Assembly: GCA_905233765.1 (NCBI GenBank)
Contig: CAJOCU010000015.1
Coordinates: 1-59,382, forward strand
Direction: 5' to 3'
Length of the DNA stretch: 59,382 nt
DNA from: an uncultured Bacteroidaceae bacterium
Lineage (GTDB): Bacteria; Bacteroidota; Bacteroidia; Bacteroidales; Bacteroidaceae
Positions 41,186 to 49,697 of the stretch are shown in pieces (position 1 is the stretch's first letter; each line of letters begins with the position of its first letter). The position numbers and the translations under genes were made by a program. The notes beneath the pieces are model-generated. The model saw only the letters and a list, made by a program, of their open reading frames with translations. It had not been told where the DNA came from and made no database searches.

Positions 41186-43021
41186 CTACAGTTGTTGCAT
41201 GTCGTAGAGACGTTTGTAGTAGCCGTTCTTAGCGATGAGCTCGTCGTGCTGGCCACGTTCCACAATCTCTCCCTCATAGAGAACGTAGATCTCATCGGCA
41301 TTCTTGATGGTGGAGAGTCGGTGGGCGATGGCGATGGTGGTGCGGCTTTTCATCAGGCGCTCCAGGGCTTCCTGAACCAAACGCTCACTCTCGGTGTCGA
41401 GGGCCGAGGTGGCCTCATCAAGGATGAGGATGGGCGGGTTCTTGAGGATAGCACGGGCGATGCTGACGCGCTGGCGCTGCCCGCCAGAGAGGCGACCACC
41501 ACGGTCACCAATCATCGTGTCATAGCCCTTTTCGCTCTCCATGATGAACTCATGCGCATTGGCAATCTTAGCCGCTTCGATAACCTGGTCCATCGTGGCA
41601 TTATCGACACCAAAGGTGATATTATTATAAAAGGTGTCGTTGAAGAGAATCGCCTCCTGATTGACATTGCCAATCAAGGAACGCAGTTCAGAGATGCGGA
41701 CACCCTTGATGTTCTTTCCGTCGATGAGCACCTCTCCTTCCACCACGTCGTGGTAGCGAGGAACAAGGTCCACCAGTGTGCTCTTGCCCGATCCCGACTG
41801 CCCTACGAGAGCAATGGTCTTTCCCTTTGGTACTACGAGGTTGATATGCTTGAGCACGGGGCGTCCCTCAACGTAATTGAAACTGACGTCGCGTAACTCC
41901 ACTTCTTTCTCGAACGTTGGCAGTGGCTGCGGGTCAACAGGCTCCTTGATTGGGTTCTCTGCCTTCAAGATGAAATCGATACGATCCATCGAGGCTAAAC
42001 CTAAGGGAATTTGGTAAGTTGCTCTTGATAGTTCCTTCAACGGGTTAATGACGCTGTAGAGGATGACCATGTAGAAGATGAACGTGGAAGCGTCGATGAG
42101 GTTGCTCTCGCTGAGTATGAGGAAACCGCCGAACCACAGCACGATGACGATGATAATCGTTCCAAGGAACTCAGACATAGGGTGGGCTGCATTCTGGCGC
42201 ATCACCATGGAGTTCATCCCGCGTCGAAACTCATCGTTGACGAATATAAAGCGCTTGAGCATCTTGCTCTCGGCGATGAAGGCCTTGATGATGCGCAGAC
42301 CGCCCAGCGTCTCATCCAGCTGTGCGATGATGTCACCCCATTGGCCCTGCACAGCGGCCGACTGGCTCTTTAACTTGCGACTTACGATACCCATGAGCCA
42401 GGCTGCTAAAGGAGCCACGAGAATGACGAAGAGCGTCAATTGCCAGCTCACACTGAAAAGGGTGAAGAAGCAGACGAGGATGGCGATAGGTTGGCGGATG
42501 AGCATGTCGATGGAACTGGTAATGGATCCTTCCACACATTGCACATCGGCAGACATACGTGCGATAATGTCACCCTTGCGCTCTTCGGAAAAGAAACTGA
42601 GCGGCAGCTTCAGCACCTTCTCATACACTTGCACGCGGATATCGCGAACGACGCCTGTGCGCAGCGGCACCATGATGGCCGAGGAGGCGAAGTAGCCCAG
42701 CGTCTTCAAACCTGTCATGATAATGAGGGCGATGCCCATGAGAACCAGCGTAAGGAAGGCGCCGTGGGAGACCATTAGTTCCTGAATCCAGGCGTAGGCA
42801 TTATTGATGAGCACGTCCTTATTAATGTGCCCCCAGCTCATGGGCTTATAGGTGTAAGTGGCCTGGTCAATCTTGAAGAGGATGTTCAGAATGGGGATAA
42901 GTACCATGAACGAGAATACGTTCATCCACTGCGACAAGAAGTTGAGCACGACAGACCAAGCCAAGTACTTGCGGTATGGCTTCAGGTAGCGTGCCATTAT
43001 AGAGAGGAACTGTTTCAGCAT
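41186..43021 (-). CDS. MsbA-like ABC exporter (permease-ATPase)
   Basis: A 611-residue half-transporter: six-helix type-1 exporter domain ~1-330, ATPase ~355-611. Motifs: IALVGQSGSGKSTLVDLVP (Walker A), QEAILFNDTFYNNITFGV (Q-loop), GGRLSGGQRQRVSIARAIL (signature), PILILDEATSALDTESERLV (Walker B) and IAIAHRLSTIKNADEIYVLY (H-loop). As a homodimer it would flip a lipid-linked glycan or lipid A. Position at the head of a glycosyltransferase run favours an LPS or glycolipid substrate. A -7 box lies at 43057-43064. Confidence 0.92.
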   Translation of the reverse strand: MLKQFLSIMARYLKPYRKYLAWSVVLNFLSQWMNVFSFMVLIPILNILFKIDQATYTYKPMSWGHINKDVLINNAYAWIQELMVSHGAFLTLVLMGIALIIMTGLKTLGYFASSAIMVPLRTGVVRDIRVQVYEKVLKLPLSFFSEERKGDIIARMSADVQCVEGSITSSIDMLIRQPIAILVCFFTLFSVSWQLTLFVILVAPLAAWLMGIVSRKLKSQSAAVQGQWGDIIAQLDETLGGLRIIKAFIAESKMLKRFIFVNDEFRRGMNSMVMRQNAAHPMSEFLGTIIIVIVLWFGGFLILSESNLIDASTFIFYMVILYSVINPLKELSRATYQIPLGLASMDRIDFILKAENPIKEPVDPQPLPTFEKEVELRDVSFNYVEGRPVLKHINLVVPKGKTIALVGQSGSGKSTLVDLVPRYHDVVEGEVLIDGKNIKGVRISELRSLIGNVNQEAILFNDTFYNNITFGVDNATMDQVIEAAKIANAHEFIMESEKGYDTMIGDRGGRLSGGQRQRVSIARAILKNPPILILDEATSALDTESERLVQEALERLMKSRTTIAIAHRLSTIKNADEIYVLYEGEIVERGQHDELIAKNGYYKRLYDMQQL

Positions 43022-43056
43022 ATATGAAAATGAATGTGAAGGTTAGCTTTTCGGCG

Positions 43057-43064
43057 CAAAGATA
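43057..43064 (-). promoter_or_regulatory. -7 promoter element of the MsbA-like gene
   Basis: Minus strand TATCTTTG, 36 bases before the ATG at 43021. No good TTTG at -33. The placement between a terminator-like hairpin and the gene supports it. Confidence 0.55.
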
Positions 43065-43091
43065 GCGATTAAAAATGAAAAGAGAAGAAGA

Positions 43092-43121
43092 GATAAGAGA
43101 AAATTTTATTTTTCTCTTATC
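43092..43121 (-). terminator. AT-rich stem-loop after the GT87 gene
   Basis: A 12-bp perfect arm (gataagagaaaa / ttttctcttatc) with a 6-base loop, 7 bases past the GT87 stop codon. After it the minus strand is rich in T (TCTTCTTCTC, TTTT). It probably ends the gtrB-gtrA-GT87 transcript. Confidence 0.65.
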
Positions 43122-43127
43122 ATTCTT

Positions 43128-44303
43128 TCATATTTCACTTGCTTGGTAGTCTCTGCGACAGAGTTCCCAGGAGAGCTGCAGCCAGATGATAGCGATGGGG
43201 AGGGCTTTCAGGGCATAGGGTACTACCCATGTTTTGCGGATGTAGGCTGGAAAAAGGTCTGAAGGCGACATTGATGTAAGCAAGAAGGCAAAGACCATCA
43301 GGACCACATCCCAGCGTGTGCGCGCCCAAGGGACTGTCCAGTACCACAACGCCACACCCACGAAGGCGATGATGTAGGTGCTGGATTCGCTGCCCGTGCT
43401 AAATAGAACGGTGAACATGAGGACTGAGGCCACGATGGCCAGACGGAAGGCCAGATGCTGGAATTGCTGCCAGCGCAAGAAGGGCAGACCCAATAGCGCT
43501 AGACCAGGCACGAGGAGCCAGAGATCACTGTAGGTGGCGCAGCCCGAAATCTTTCTTACCATCCCTAACAACGAGATGTTCTGCCCGCCGGCAAAGATGT
43601 TCTCGGCATTCTTTGCTGTGAGACTCTGGTACCATTCTGCATATTGACTGAGGATGAAGTCGGGACTGCTGATAAGCATGGGGGCAACGAACATCACAAT
43701 AGCCCAAAAGAGGAGGGAGATGATGAATCGCCCTTTGTGTTTGGAAAAAAAGAAAAATGCCAGGCCCACAATACCATATAATTTCACGAAGGTGCCCAGC
43801 ATCAGCCAGAAGGCTGCCCAGAAGTCTTTCCCCCGATGCAGGCAAATGAAGGTCAGTAGGATGCCTGCTACTGTGGCGATGTTGAACTGGGCCATCAGCA
43901 AGGCCGTCAGCAGTTCGTGGGCGCAGAACCACAGGGTCGCCGCTTGAATGCCATCGCGCAGGGGCAGCTGACGAATGGCAATATATAGGAGCATAGATAA
44001 GGCTACGAGCCATGCCAACAGCCCAAACCATTCTGGTAGAATCGTGAAAGGAGCAATGATGAGGCTGAAGAAGGGACCGTAGTGGTTCGTGTCGAAGTAT
44101 TCGTCGGGATAGGGTGCGTAAAGGGAGCTCTGTTGCAGGGTGTGACGGAAAACTCCGCAGAAGATAAGAAAGTTATTGTGGTGCTTCGTAATCTTGACCA
44201 GCGCTGCCGCCAACGGCAGCAATAACCAGAGCCCAAGCAGCGTACGGTTGTCGCTGAAGAAGGGGCGCTGGAAAAGCTGAAGGACTCGTTGGCGTAGGTT
44301 CAT
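43128..44303 (-). CDS. GT87/DUF2029-type membrane glycosyltransferase (GtrC-like candidate)
   Basis: A 391-residue protein with about ten TM segments. Notable parts are YDEYFDTNHYGPFFSLIIAP-like (periplasmic NHYGPFF), TFVKLYGIVGLAFFFF, DFILSQYAEWYQSLTAKN and ISLLGMVRKISGC, characteristic of DUF2029/GT87 (GT-C fold) enzymes that use polyprenyl-phosphate sugars on the periplasmic side. It directly follows the GtrA-fusion gene (ATGA overlap at 44300) and gtrB, so it is the natural third partner of a Gtr cassette. A close paralogue is encoded at 46647-47852. The acceptor is probably LPS. Confidence 0.8.
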   Translation of the reverse strand: MNLRQRVLQLFQRPFFSDNRTLLGLWLLLPLAAALVKITKHHNNFLIFCGVFRHTLQQSSLYAPYPDEYFDTNHYGPFFSLIIAPFTILPEWFGLLAWLVALSMLLYIAIRQLPLRDGIQAATLWFCAHELLTALLMAQFNIATVAGILLTFICLHRGKDFWAAFWLMLGTFVKLYGIVGLAFFFFSKHKGRFIISLLFWAIVMFVAPMLISSPDFILSQYAEWYQSLTAKNAENIFAGGQNISLLGMVRKISGCATYSDLWLLVPGLALLGLPFLRWQQFQHLAFRLAIVASVLMFTVLFSTGSESSTYIIAFVGVALWYWTVPWARTRWDVVLMVFAFLLTSMSPSDLFPAYIRKTWVVPYALKALPIAIIWLQLSWELCRRDYQASEI

Positions 44304-45559
44304 TGGACAGGTGTTGGCATAAAGTAGTCGTCAAAATGGCGAAGATGGTGGTCAAAAGAGCGGAAGTCTTCGAGCATGAATGGCTCGTAAGCATTGAAGA
44401 TAAAGTGGAGCGGCACATCGTGGTACATCGCAGCCACAAGGCTGTAGGAACTGGGAGGGCCTATCAGATAATCACAGTGTGAGAGGGTGCAGAGGTCTTT
44501 TGCAGGATTGCCTTCTGGAAATACAAAATCTACAGCTGGCAGCTGCTGACGGAGAAAACGCTTAGGCATTTCCACATTACCACAAACGACTACCACGAGA
44601 TGTTTATTTCCCAAGTGATTCTTAAATTGCTGGATGGCATCGGCAAAAGTCGCATCATCGAAGTAATAGCGGCCGTTGAGCAACTTGTTGTAATCGCCCC
44701 GACGGATATGCACGCCCAGCAGGACATTATCTTCGTCTTGGCGCCATTTTGCGAGCAAGCACTCTACATGCTTCTCAATGGGTGCGTCGAAGGCGAAGAG
44801 GCTGACGATTTCGTCGCGGTACTTAGCAAAGAGGTCATAGAAACGGATATGCCATCCCGTCACGGCCATTACGGGGTAGCGTGTCATCGCCTCCTCCTTT
44901 GCCTCCTTCGACTCCATGAGGTCGAAATCTACGGTCGGTATAATATGAATCTTGGCCAGCCCCTTTATCAGTAAGTGTGTCAGGATATTGTGCCAAAAGG
45001 TATGGCAGATACGGAAATACTGATACTTGTAGGAAAAACGCAGCGAGATAGCGCATACATGATGCTCACGAGCCCAGGCATAGACGTGGCCATACTGGAT
45101 GATGTTATTACACATCTGCCCTTTGTCGTGGACGAAGAGGATGTGCTTCTTGGTGTTCACAAAGACATAACGCAGCAGCAGGAAGTTGATGGGGACAACG
45201 ATGGCCATCACCCATACTGGTGCAAGCAGCTCGCTCGCTCCCCACCACAGGAAAAGCTCCAAGAAAACAATCTCTAGGATGTAGTTGATGATATGGCTGC
45301 TGACAAAGCCTAGTGCATTGCTCAACGACGGGTGGCGCTGGAAGGTGAAGAAGGTGGTGAGGATGTAGTTACAGATGAGGCCTACAAGATAGCCGATAGT
45401 GTATGATGTGGCCGCCCCCATCCAACGAATGACGATATAGTAGGTCGCATAGTGGATGAGGGATGAGATGACGCCCGTCACGCCGAATCGCATGAGACGC
45501 CAGAAGTCTTTCACGCGTTCAGGATGTTGCTGTAGATATTGTTCAATCCAGATTTTCAT
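44300..45559 (-). CDS. GtrA-like flippase fused to a GT11-like (fucosyltransferase-type) domain
   Basis: A 419-residue protein from 45559 (MKIWIEQYLQQHPERVKDFW). Residues ~20-135 form a GtrA domain of four helices (LMRFGVTGVISSLIHYATYY, IGYLVGLICNYILTTFFTF). Right after the last helix (FLLLRYVFVNTKKH) a new domain starts like a separate protein, ILFVHDKGQMCNNIIQYGHV, and continues to the GT11/GT-B motif VHIRRGDYNKLLNGRYYFDD (~282), VVVCGNVEMPK and CDYLIGPPSSYSLVAAMYHD (~365). So a flippase is joined to a cytoplasmic sugar transferase. It overlaps gtrB by 17 bases and the GT87 gene by 4. A longer start at 45646 would lie deep inside gtrB. Confidence 0.82.
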   Translation of the reverse strand: MKIWIEQYLQQHPERVKDFWRLMRFGVTGVISSLIHYATYYIVIRWMGAATSYTIGYLVGLICNYILTTFFTFQRHPSLSNALGFVSSHIINYILEIVFLELFLWWGASELLAPVWVMAIVVPINFLLLRYVFVNTKKHILFVHDKGQMCNNIIQYGHVYAWAREHHVCAISLRFSYKYQYFRICHTFWHNILTHLLIKGLAKIHIIPTVDFDLMESKEAKEEAMTRYPVMAVTGWHIRFYDLFAKYRDEIVSLFAFDAPIEKHVECLLAKWRQDEDNVLLGVHIRRGDYNKLLNGRYYFDDATFADAIQQFKNHLGNKHLVVVVCGNVEMPKRFLRQQLPAVDFVFPEGNPAKDLCTLSHCDYLIGPPSSYSLVAAMYHDVPLHFIFNAYEPFMLEDFRSFDHHLRHFDDYFMPTPVQ

Positions 45560-46505
45560 GGGCGTGGGTGAGAATATCCTGTATATGATAGAGGGGGCGT
45601 TGTTTGACTTCTTGATAAATCTTACCAATATATATGCCTGTTCCACCTACGGCAATCAGGATAAAACCTCCGACAATCCAGATGCTCAGGATGAGTGAGG
45701 ACCAACCTGGTACTGCGGTGCCAGCCAATAGCGCATGAAGAACGTATATGCCGATGCAAAAGGCGATAATCAGGAATACGACTCCTAGATATATAATACA
45801 GTAGATAGGCTTGACGGAGAAGGAGGTGATACCATCCAGTGCTAGGCCCATCATGCGGCTAAGATTGTATTTAGAGGCCCCTGCCTGTCGCTCGCTGAGA
45901 ACATCGTCAACTGTGGTCGACGGTAACCCTAACATGGGGATTATGCCGCGCAGGTAGATGTTGCGCTCACGATACTCTGCTAGCAGATCGAGTGCACGGC
46001 GCGAGAGCAGGCGGAAATCTGCGTGGTTGAAGATGCTCTCCACACCCATCGAACTCTGCAGGCGATAAAAGGCCTCGGCCGTGAGGCGCTTCAACAGAGG
46101 GTCTGCCGTTCGGGAGACCTTGACACCATAGACGATGTCATTGCCGTTTTTCAAGGCTATGACCATTTGGGGGATGGCCTCCAAGTCGTCTTGCAGGTCG
46201 GCATCGATGGTGATAACTGCATCCCCCCATGTGCGTACGGCCATCATACCAGCCATAATAGCATTCTGATGCCCGCGGTTGCGAGAGAGGTTGATACCGC
46301 AGACGTAGTGGTTCTCACGATGCAGGCGTGCAATGATTTCCCACGTGCGATCGTGGCTGCCGTCATTGACGAAGGTCATGAGACTTTCGGCGCTAATGAG
46401 GCCCTCGGTTACCATGCGATCGAAGAGTGTTGTGAGCCGTTGCACGGACTCCTCTAGCACTTCCTCCTCGTTGTAGCAGGGTGAAACGGTGACTAAGCGA
46501 ATCAT
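45543..46505 (-). CDS. GtrB-type polyprenyl-phosphate glycosyltransferase
   Basis: A 320-residue protein. GT2 domain: VSPCYNEEEVLEESVQRL, FVNDGSHDRTWEIIA, INLSRNRGHQNAIMAGMMAV, VITIDADLQDD (DxD) and HADFRLLSRRALDLL, followed by FSVKPIYCIIYLGVVFLII and a second helix (IWIVGGFILIAVGGTGIYIG). This is the DPM1-like GtrB/ArnC architecture with two C-terminal TM helices. It makes undecaprenyl-phosphate sugar (glucose in the classical Gtr system). Heads the Gtr cassette. Confidence 0.9.
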   Translation of the reverse strand: MIRLVTVSPCYNEEEVLEESVQRLTTLFDRMVTEGLISAESLMTFVNDGSHDRTWEIIARLHRENHYVCGINLSRNRGHQNAIMAGMMAVRTWGDAVITIDADLQDDLEAIPQMVIALKNGNDIVYGVKVSRTADPLLKRLTAEAFYRLQSSMGVESIFNHADFRLLSRRALDLLAEYRERNIYLRGIIPMLGLPSTTVDDVLSERQAGASKYNLSRMMGLALDGITSFSVKPIYCIIYLGVVFLIIAFCIGIYVLHALLAGTAVPGWSSLILSIWIVGGFILIAVGGTGIYIGKIYQEVKQRPLYHIQDILTHAHENLD

Positions 46506-46537
46506 CGGTTTGGGTGTTGTTCTTCTTAAAAGGTCGG

Positions 46538-46568
46538 CAAAGGTAAGCAGAAAAACTTATTCTTCCAA
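46538..46568 (-). promoter_or_regulatory. Promoter of the Gtr cassette
   Basis: The minus strand reads TTG (46568-46566), 20 bases, TACCTTTG (46545-46538). The gtrB ATG at 46505 follows 32 bases later. It is divergent to the GT87 paralogue promoter. Confidence 0.7.
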
Positions 46569-46594
46569 TTATTTTATTGTTTTTTCAGAAATCC

Positions 46595-46626
46595 TTTTCT
46601 CTTATGCGAAGAAATGACTACTTTTG
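46595..46626 (+). promoter_or_regulatory. Promoter of the divergent GT87 paralogue
   Basis: TACTTTTG at 46619-46626, with TTTT 20 bases upstream (46595-46598). It decides the start codon: an upstream in-frame ATG at 46614 lies within the promoter, so 46647 is used. Confidence 0.6.
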
Positions 46627-46646
46627 CGGCCAAGAATCATAGGATT

Positions 46647-47852
46647 ATGACCCAAAAACTGTCTCAACAGGCTCGCCGATTCTTTGCGCTCCCATTCTGG
46701 AGTGACTGGCGCACCATCACAGCTATCTATGCTCTGCTGCCCGTCATCTTAGCTATCCTGAAATGGGGTAAATGGAACATGACCTACCAGATTTACAAGT
46801 CTGTCTTCTGGAATACCGTCCACCAACTGCCGCTCTTCGATTTCTATCCCTATCTACAGGGCGACTGCAACCACTACGGCCCCATCTTCGCCTACGTCAT
46901 CGGACCCTGTGCGCTGCTGCCCGACTCATGGGGCACGTTGCTGTGGCTGGTTTTCCTGGTGGCTGTCTTCTACGTCGGTGTGCGCTACCTGCCGCTGCAG
47001 CGGTGGCAGAAGGTGTTTATGTTCTGGTTCTGTCTGCACGAGGTGCTTACGCCACTGTTTGTGGAGCAGTACGACTTGGCGATGGCGGGCGTCTATCTGC
47101 TCACTTTCGCGTGTGTCGAGCGCAAGCAACCTGTGTGGGTCGCTTTCCTCATCAGCCTTAATATCTTCATCAAGCTCTATGGTGTCATGGGGCTGGCCTT
47201 CTTCTTCTTCATTGAGGACAAGAAGAAGTTCGTGGCGGCACTGCTGGGCTGGTCGGCCCTGTTCTTCGTGCTTCCAATGCTCCTCTCAAGCCCAGAGTTC
47301 GTTGTACAGCAGTATGTGGGCTGGTACGAGTCGTTGACGCTGAAGAACAGCGATAACATGTTCGATGCCTCCACTAATACGTCGCTGTTGGGAATGGTAC
47401 GCAAGATCACGCATTGCGCGTCATATAGCGACCTGTGGTTAATCGTGCCTGGAGCATTGCTCTTCCTGACACCCTACCGACGCATTGACCAGTTCCGCTA
47501 TCCCGCCTTCCGCTATGCCTTCCTGGCTGCCATCACGATGTTCGTCACCCTCTTCTCTACTGGCACAGAGAGCTACGGCTACATCGCCCCCATGACAGGT
47601 TTCGTCATCTGGTATGCCACGGTTCCCTGGAAGCGTAACCGCCTCGACCTCTGCCTCCTCATCTACGCTTTCATTTTCACCTCCCTCTGCACCTCCGATA
47701 TCTTCTTCCCTCGCTGGATTTGGGTGGAATGGATCAAACCCTATGCGCTGAAGGCGCTCCCGACGACCATCATCTGGCTCAAGCTGACATGGGAGATGAA
47801 CACACGAGACTATGGAGCGTTTGAAATGAAGAGCAAGGTCCTCGTGGCGTAG
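46647..47852 (+). CDS. GT87/DUF2029-type membrane glycosyltransferase (paralogue)
   Basis: A 401-residue protein with about ten TM helices, clearly related along its whole length to the protein at 43128-44303: both have NHYGP near residue 75-85, FFFF after KLYGV/IMGLA, SSPEF/DF, YESLT/YQSLT and LLGMVRKI. It also has the C-terminal KALPTTIIWLKLTWEM against KALPIAIIWLQLSWEL. It should use a polyprenyl-phosphate sugar in the periplasm, possibly for a second sugar. Transcribed away from gtrB, so it may share the GtrB-made donor. A strong hairpin overlaps its stop codon. Confidence 0.8.
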   Translation: MTQKLSQQARRFFALPFWSDWRTITAIYALLPVILAILKWGKWNMTYQIYKSVFWNTVHQLPLFDFYPYLQGDCNHYGPIFAYVIGPCALLPDSWGTLLWLVFLVAVFYVGVRYLPLQRWQKVFMFWFCLHEVLTPLFVEQYDLAMAGVYLLTFACVERKQPVWVAFLISLNIFIKLYGVMGLAFFFFIEDKKKFVAALLGWSALFFVLPMLLSSPEFVVQQYVGWYESLTLKNSDNMFDASTNTSLLGMVRKITHCASYSDLWLIVPGALLFLTPYRRIDQFRYPAFRYAFLAAITMFVTLFSTGTESYGYIAPMTGFVIWYATVPWKRNRLDLCLLIYAFIFTSLCTSDIFFPRWIWVEWIKPYALKALPTTIIWLKLTWEMNTRDYGAFEMKSKVLVA

Positions 47853-47865
47853 GACCTTGCTCTTC
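47828..47865. terminator. Hairpin across the stop codon of the GT87 paralogue
   Basis: A 15-bp perfect stem (gaagagcaaggtcct / aggaccttgctcttc) with an 8-base loop; the TAG stop lies at the loop/right-arm edge. The gene is convergent to the LpxL-CE4 gene whose stop is at 47885, so it may act in both directions. A T-run is lacking, so termination is likely but not certain. Confidence 0.65.
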
Positions 47866-47870
47866 AAATC

Positions 47871-47890
47871 TTAAGACCGTGGTCTTATGG
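47871..47890. repeat. Single copy of the aagaccgtggtctt microrepeat
   Basis: The near-palindrome ttaagaccgtggtcttatgg lies in the gap between two convergent genes and runs into the end of the LpxL-CE4 gene. Matching units occur in tandem at 51157-51226 inside the LTA-synthase-like gene. Confidence 0.6.
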
Positions 47891-49654
47891 TTGCTTGAGT
47901 TGTACAAACTCGGAGAAGGTGATGAAGTCACTGTGGGTCGTGCGCAGCTTTTGTATGAGGCGCGCGAGACGGTTGCACATCTGTTGGCCACTATGGTTGC
48001 GGATGATGAAGGGCATGCGCAGTTCGGGATGCTTGCTAAGCTCGTAAAACTCCCAGGGGTGGAAGTAGGTGACGAGGTAGCCGTCGTGTTTCAGCGTGCG
48101 GCAGGCGAGCCAGTGGTAAAGGCGCTCGGGCAGGTTGTGCAGCGAGAGCCAGAACAGTGGGAAGCGCACCCAGGGCGTCACGGAAGCCGGGATCTGCATT
48201 ACACTGTCCTTCATGAACCATGTCCGCGGCGCTGTCAAGTGCATATAACGACCTGGGATGAAGGCCGGGTTGAGGGATGAGTTGTAGGTGTAGCCGGCAG
48301 CGCGGATGTCGTCGTCAGAGACGGGGAACATGCGCGGCTGGCGGTAGCCGTGGACGGTGAGGCCCGTGACGCGTTCCACGATCTCCTTCGAACGAAAGAC
48401 ATCGGATGCTTGTGGCTGCAAGTGGTCCACGCCGTGACAGGCTACCTCGTGGCCTTCGGCGACGATGCGATGCATCACCTCGGGGGCGTGCTCGGCGAAG
48501 TTGGCCGTGCAGAAGAAGGTGGCGCGTGCGTCGTTGTCACGCAGTACGTCGAGGATGCGGTTGGTGCCTTCGATGGACACCTCCATGCCTTCCTTGAGCG
48601 TGTCGTAATCTACGCCGTGCTCGCGTGGTACGTCGAACTCCTCAGTGTCAAAGCTCAAGAGCACCTTCTTTCGATGGCGACGCATCTGCAGCTGGAGTTT
48701 GCCTGTCGAGGGGTCGGTGATATTCTGGAACTCCTCGCGCGTGCGTTTCCATCTATTGTGTGTCCATAGCCAGTAGGCAGGCTGTCGTCGGATGCTCTGT
48801 TCGAGCATCTGGGCGTACATCTCGGTAAGCTCGTAGTCCTTATAGGTGCGTGGCTCTTCGGTCATCATCTGGTAGGTGGCGACATAGACGCCGCGTCGCT
48901 CGCGTCGCACGTCAAGGTAGATCATTGTGAAGTCTAACTTCTTGGCAATGCGCTCGCCGCCGATGAAGAAGGGCGTGTCAGGGTGGTTCAGGAAATCGGT
49001 CCACAGATGGATATCGTACCAGTGAGGTGCTTGATCAGCGATGAAGCCGGTAATGGACGGGATACCCTCCTGACGTGTGCGCATAATAACGCGCAATGTG
49101 TTGTTCATCGAAATGTTGTGGACCCCCATGCGTGTGCGAATGCTCTTGAAAAGCTTGTTGACAACAGGGTTCTCGATAGGATGGTAGATCTGGTATGGCA
49201 TATACTCGGGCTCTTTGTACTTGAGGTGAATGGGAATACTAGACACCCATTCCCAGTTACAGTAGTGGCCCAGCATGAGGACGACAGATTTCTTCTCGCG
49301 AATCATACGCTCGGGCAGTTCCACGTTGTCGAAGCGGATGTGGCGCTTCATCTCCGCCTCGCTCATAGAGGTGAGCTTAATGGTTTCGAAGACGTAGTCG
49401 CAGAGCCAGTGGTAGAACTCGCGCTCGATGCACTTCAACTCCCTGGAGCTCTTCTCAGGGAAGCAGGCGAATAGGTTATGACGCACCATCTTGCGACGGT
49501 AGTGGGCGATGTGATAGACAAAGGGGAAAACGATGTCGGAGAGCACGTAGAGAAACCACATCGGCAATAGCGACAGTGTGTAGAAGAAACCGTGGAGCAG
49601 GTTGTAGCGAACCTCCTGCCAGCGAGTGAGAATATCTTGTTCTGATTGTTCCAT
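47885..49654 (-). CDS. Lipid A (LpxL/HtrB-type) acyltransferase fused to a CE4 polysaccharide deacetylase
   Basis: A 589-residue protein. Residues ~15-310: LpxL/HtrB-like lysophospholipid acyltransferase, with a membrane-spanning start (FFYTLSLLPMWFLYVLSDIV), RRKMVRHNLFACFPEKS, the H(x4)E/D-type motif GHYCNWEW (~127-134), PSITGFIADQAPHW and QPAYWLWTHNRWKR. Residues ~330-589: polysaccharide deacetylase, with SFDTEEFD (~333), ATFFCTANFAEHAPEVMHRI, GHEVACHGVDHLQP (metal histidines), YRQPRMFP and VTYFHPWEFYEL. The acyltransferase normally stands alone. The fusion would let one protein acylate lipid A and deacetylate a sugar of the same or a linked molecule. Both active sites look complete. The topology must let both domains reach their substrate. 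Confidence 0.88.
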   Translation of the reverse strand: MEQSEQDILTRWQEVRYNLLHGFFYTLSLLPMWFLYVLSDIVFPFVYHIAHYRRKMVRHNLFACFPEKSSRELKCIEREFYHWLCDYVFETIKLTSMSEAEMKRHIRFDNVELPERMIREKKSVVLMLGHYCNWEWVSSIPIHLKYKEPEYMPYQIYHPIENPVVNKLFKSIRTRMGVHNISMNNTLRVIMRTRQEGIPSITGFIADQAPHWYDIHLWTDFLNHPDTPFFIGGERIAKKLDFTMIYLDVRRERRGVYVATYQMMTEEPRTYKDYELTEMYAQMLEQSIRRQPAYWLWTHNRWKRTREEFQNITDPSTGKLQLQMRRHRKKVLLSFDTEEFDVPREHGVDYDTLKEGMEVSIEGTNRILDVLRDNDARATFFCTANFAEHAPEVMHRIVAEGHEVACHGVDHLQPQASDVFRSKEIVERVTGLTVHGYRQPRMFPVSDDDIRAAGYTYNSSLNPAFIPGRYMHLTAPRTWFMKDSVMQIPASVTPWVRFPLFWLSLHNLPERLYHWLACRTLKHDGYLVTYFHPWEFYELSKHPELRMPFIIRNHSGQQMCNRLARLIQKLRTTHSDFITFSEFVQLKQP

Positions 49655-49697
49655 TATAAGGGCTTTTGAGGATTCAAGGGCTTAAGAGGCCAAGAAT

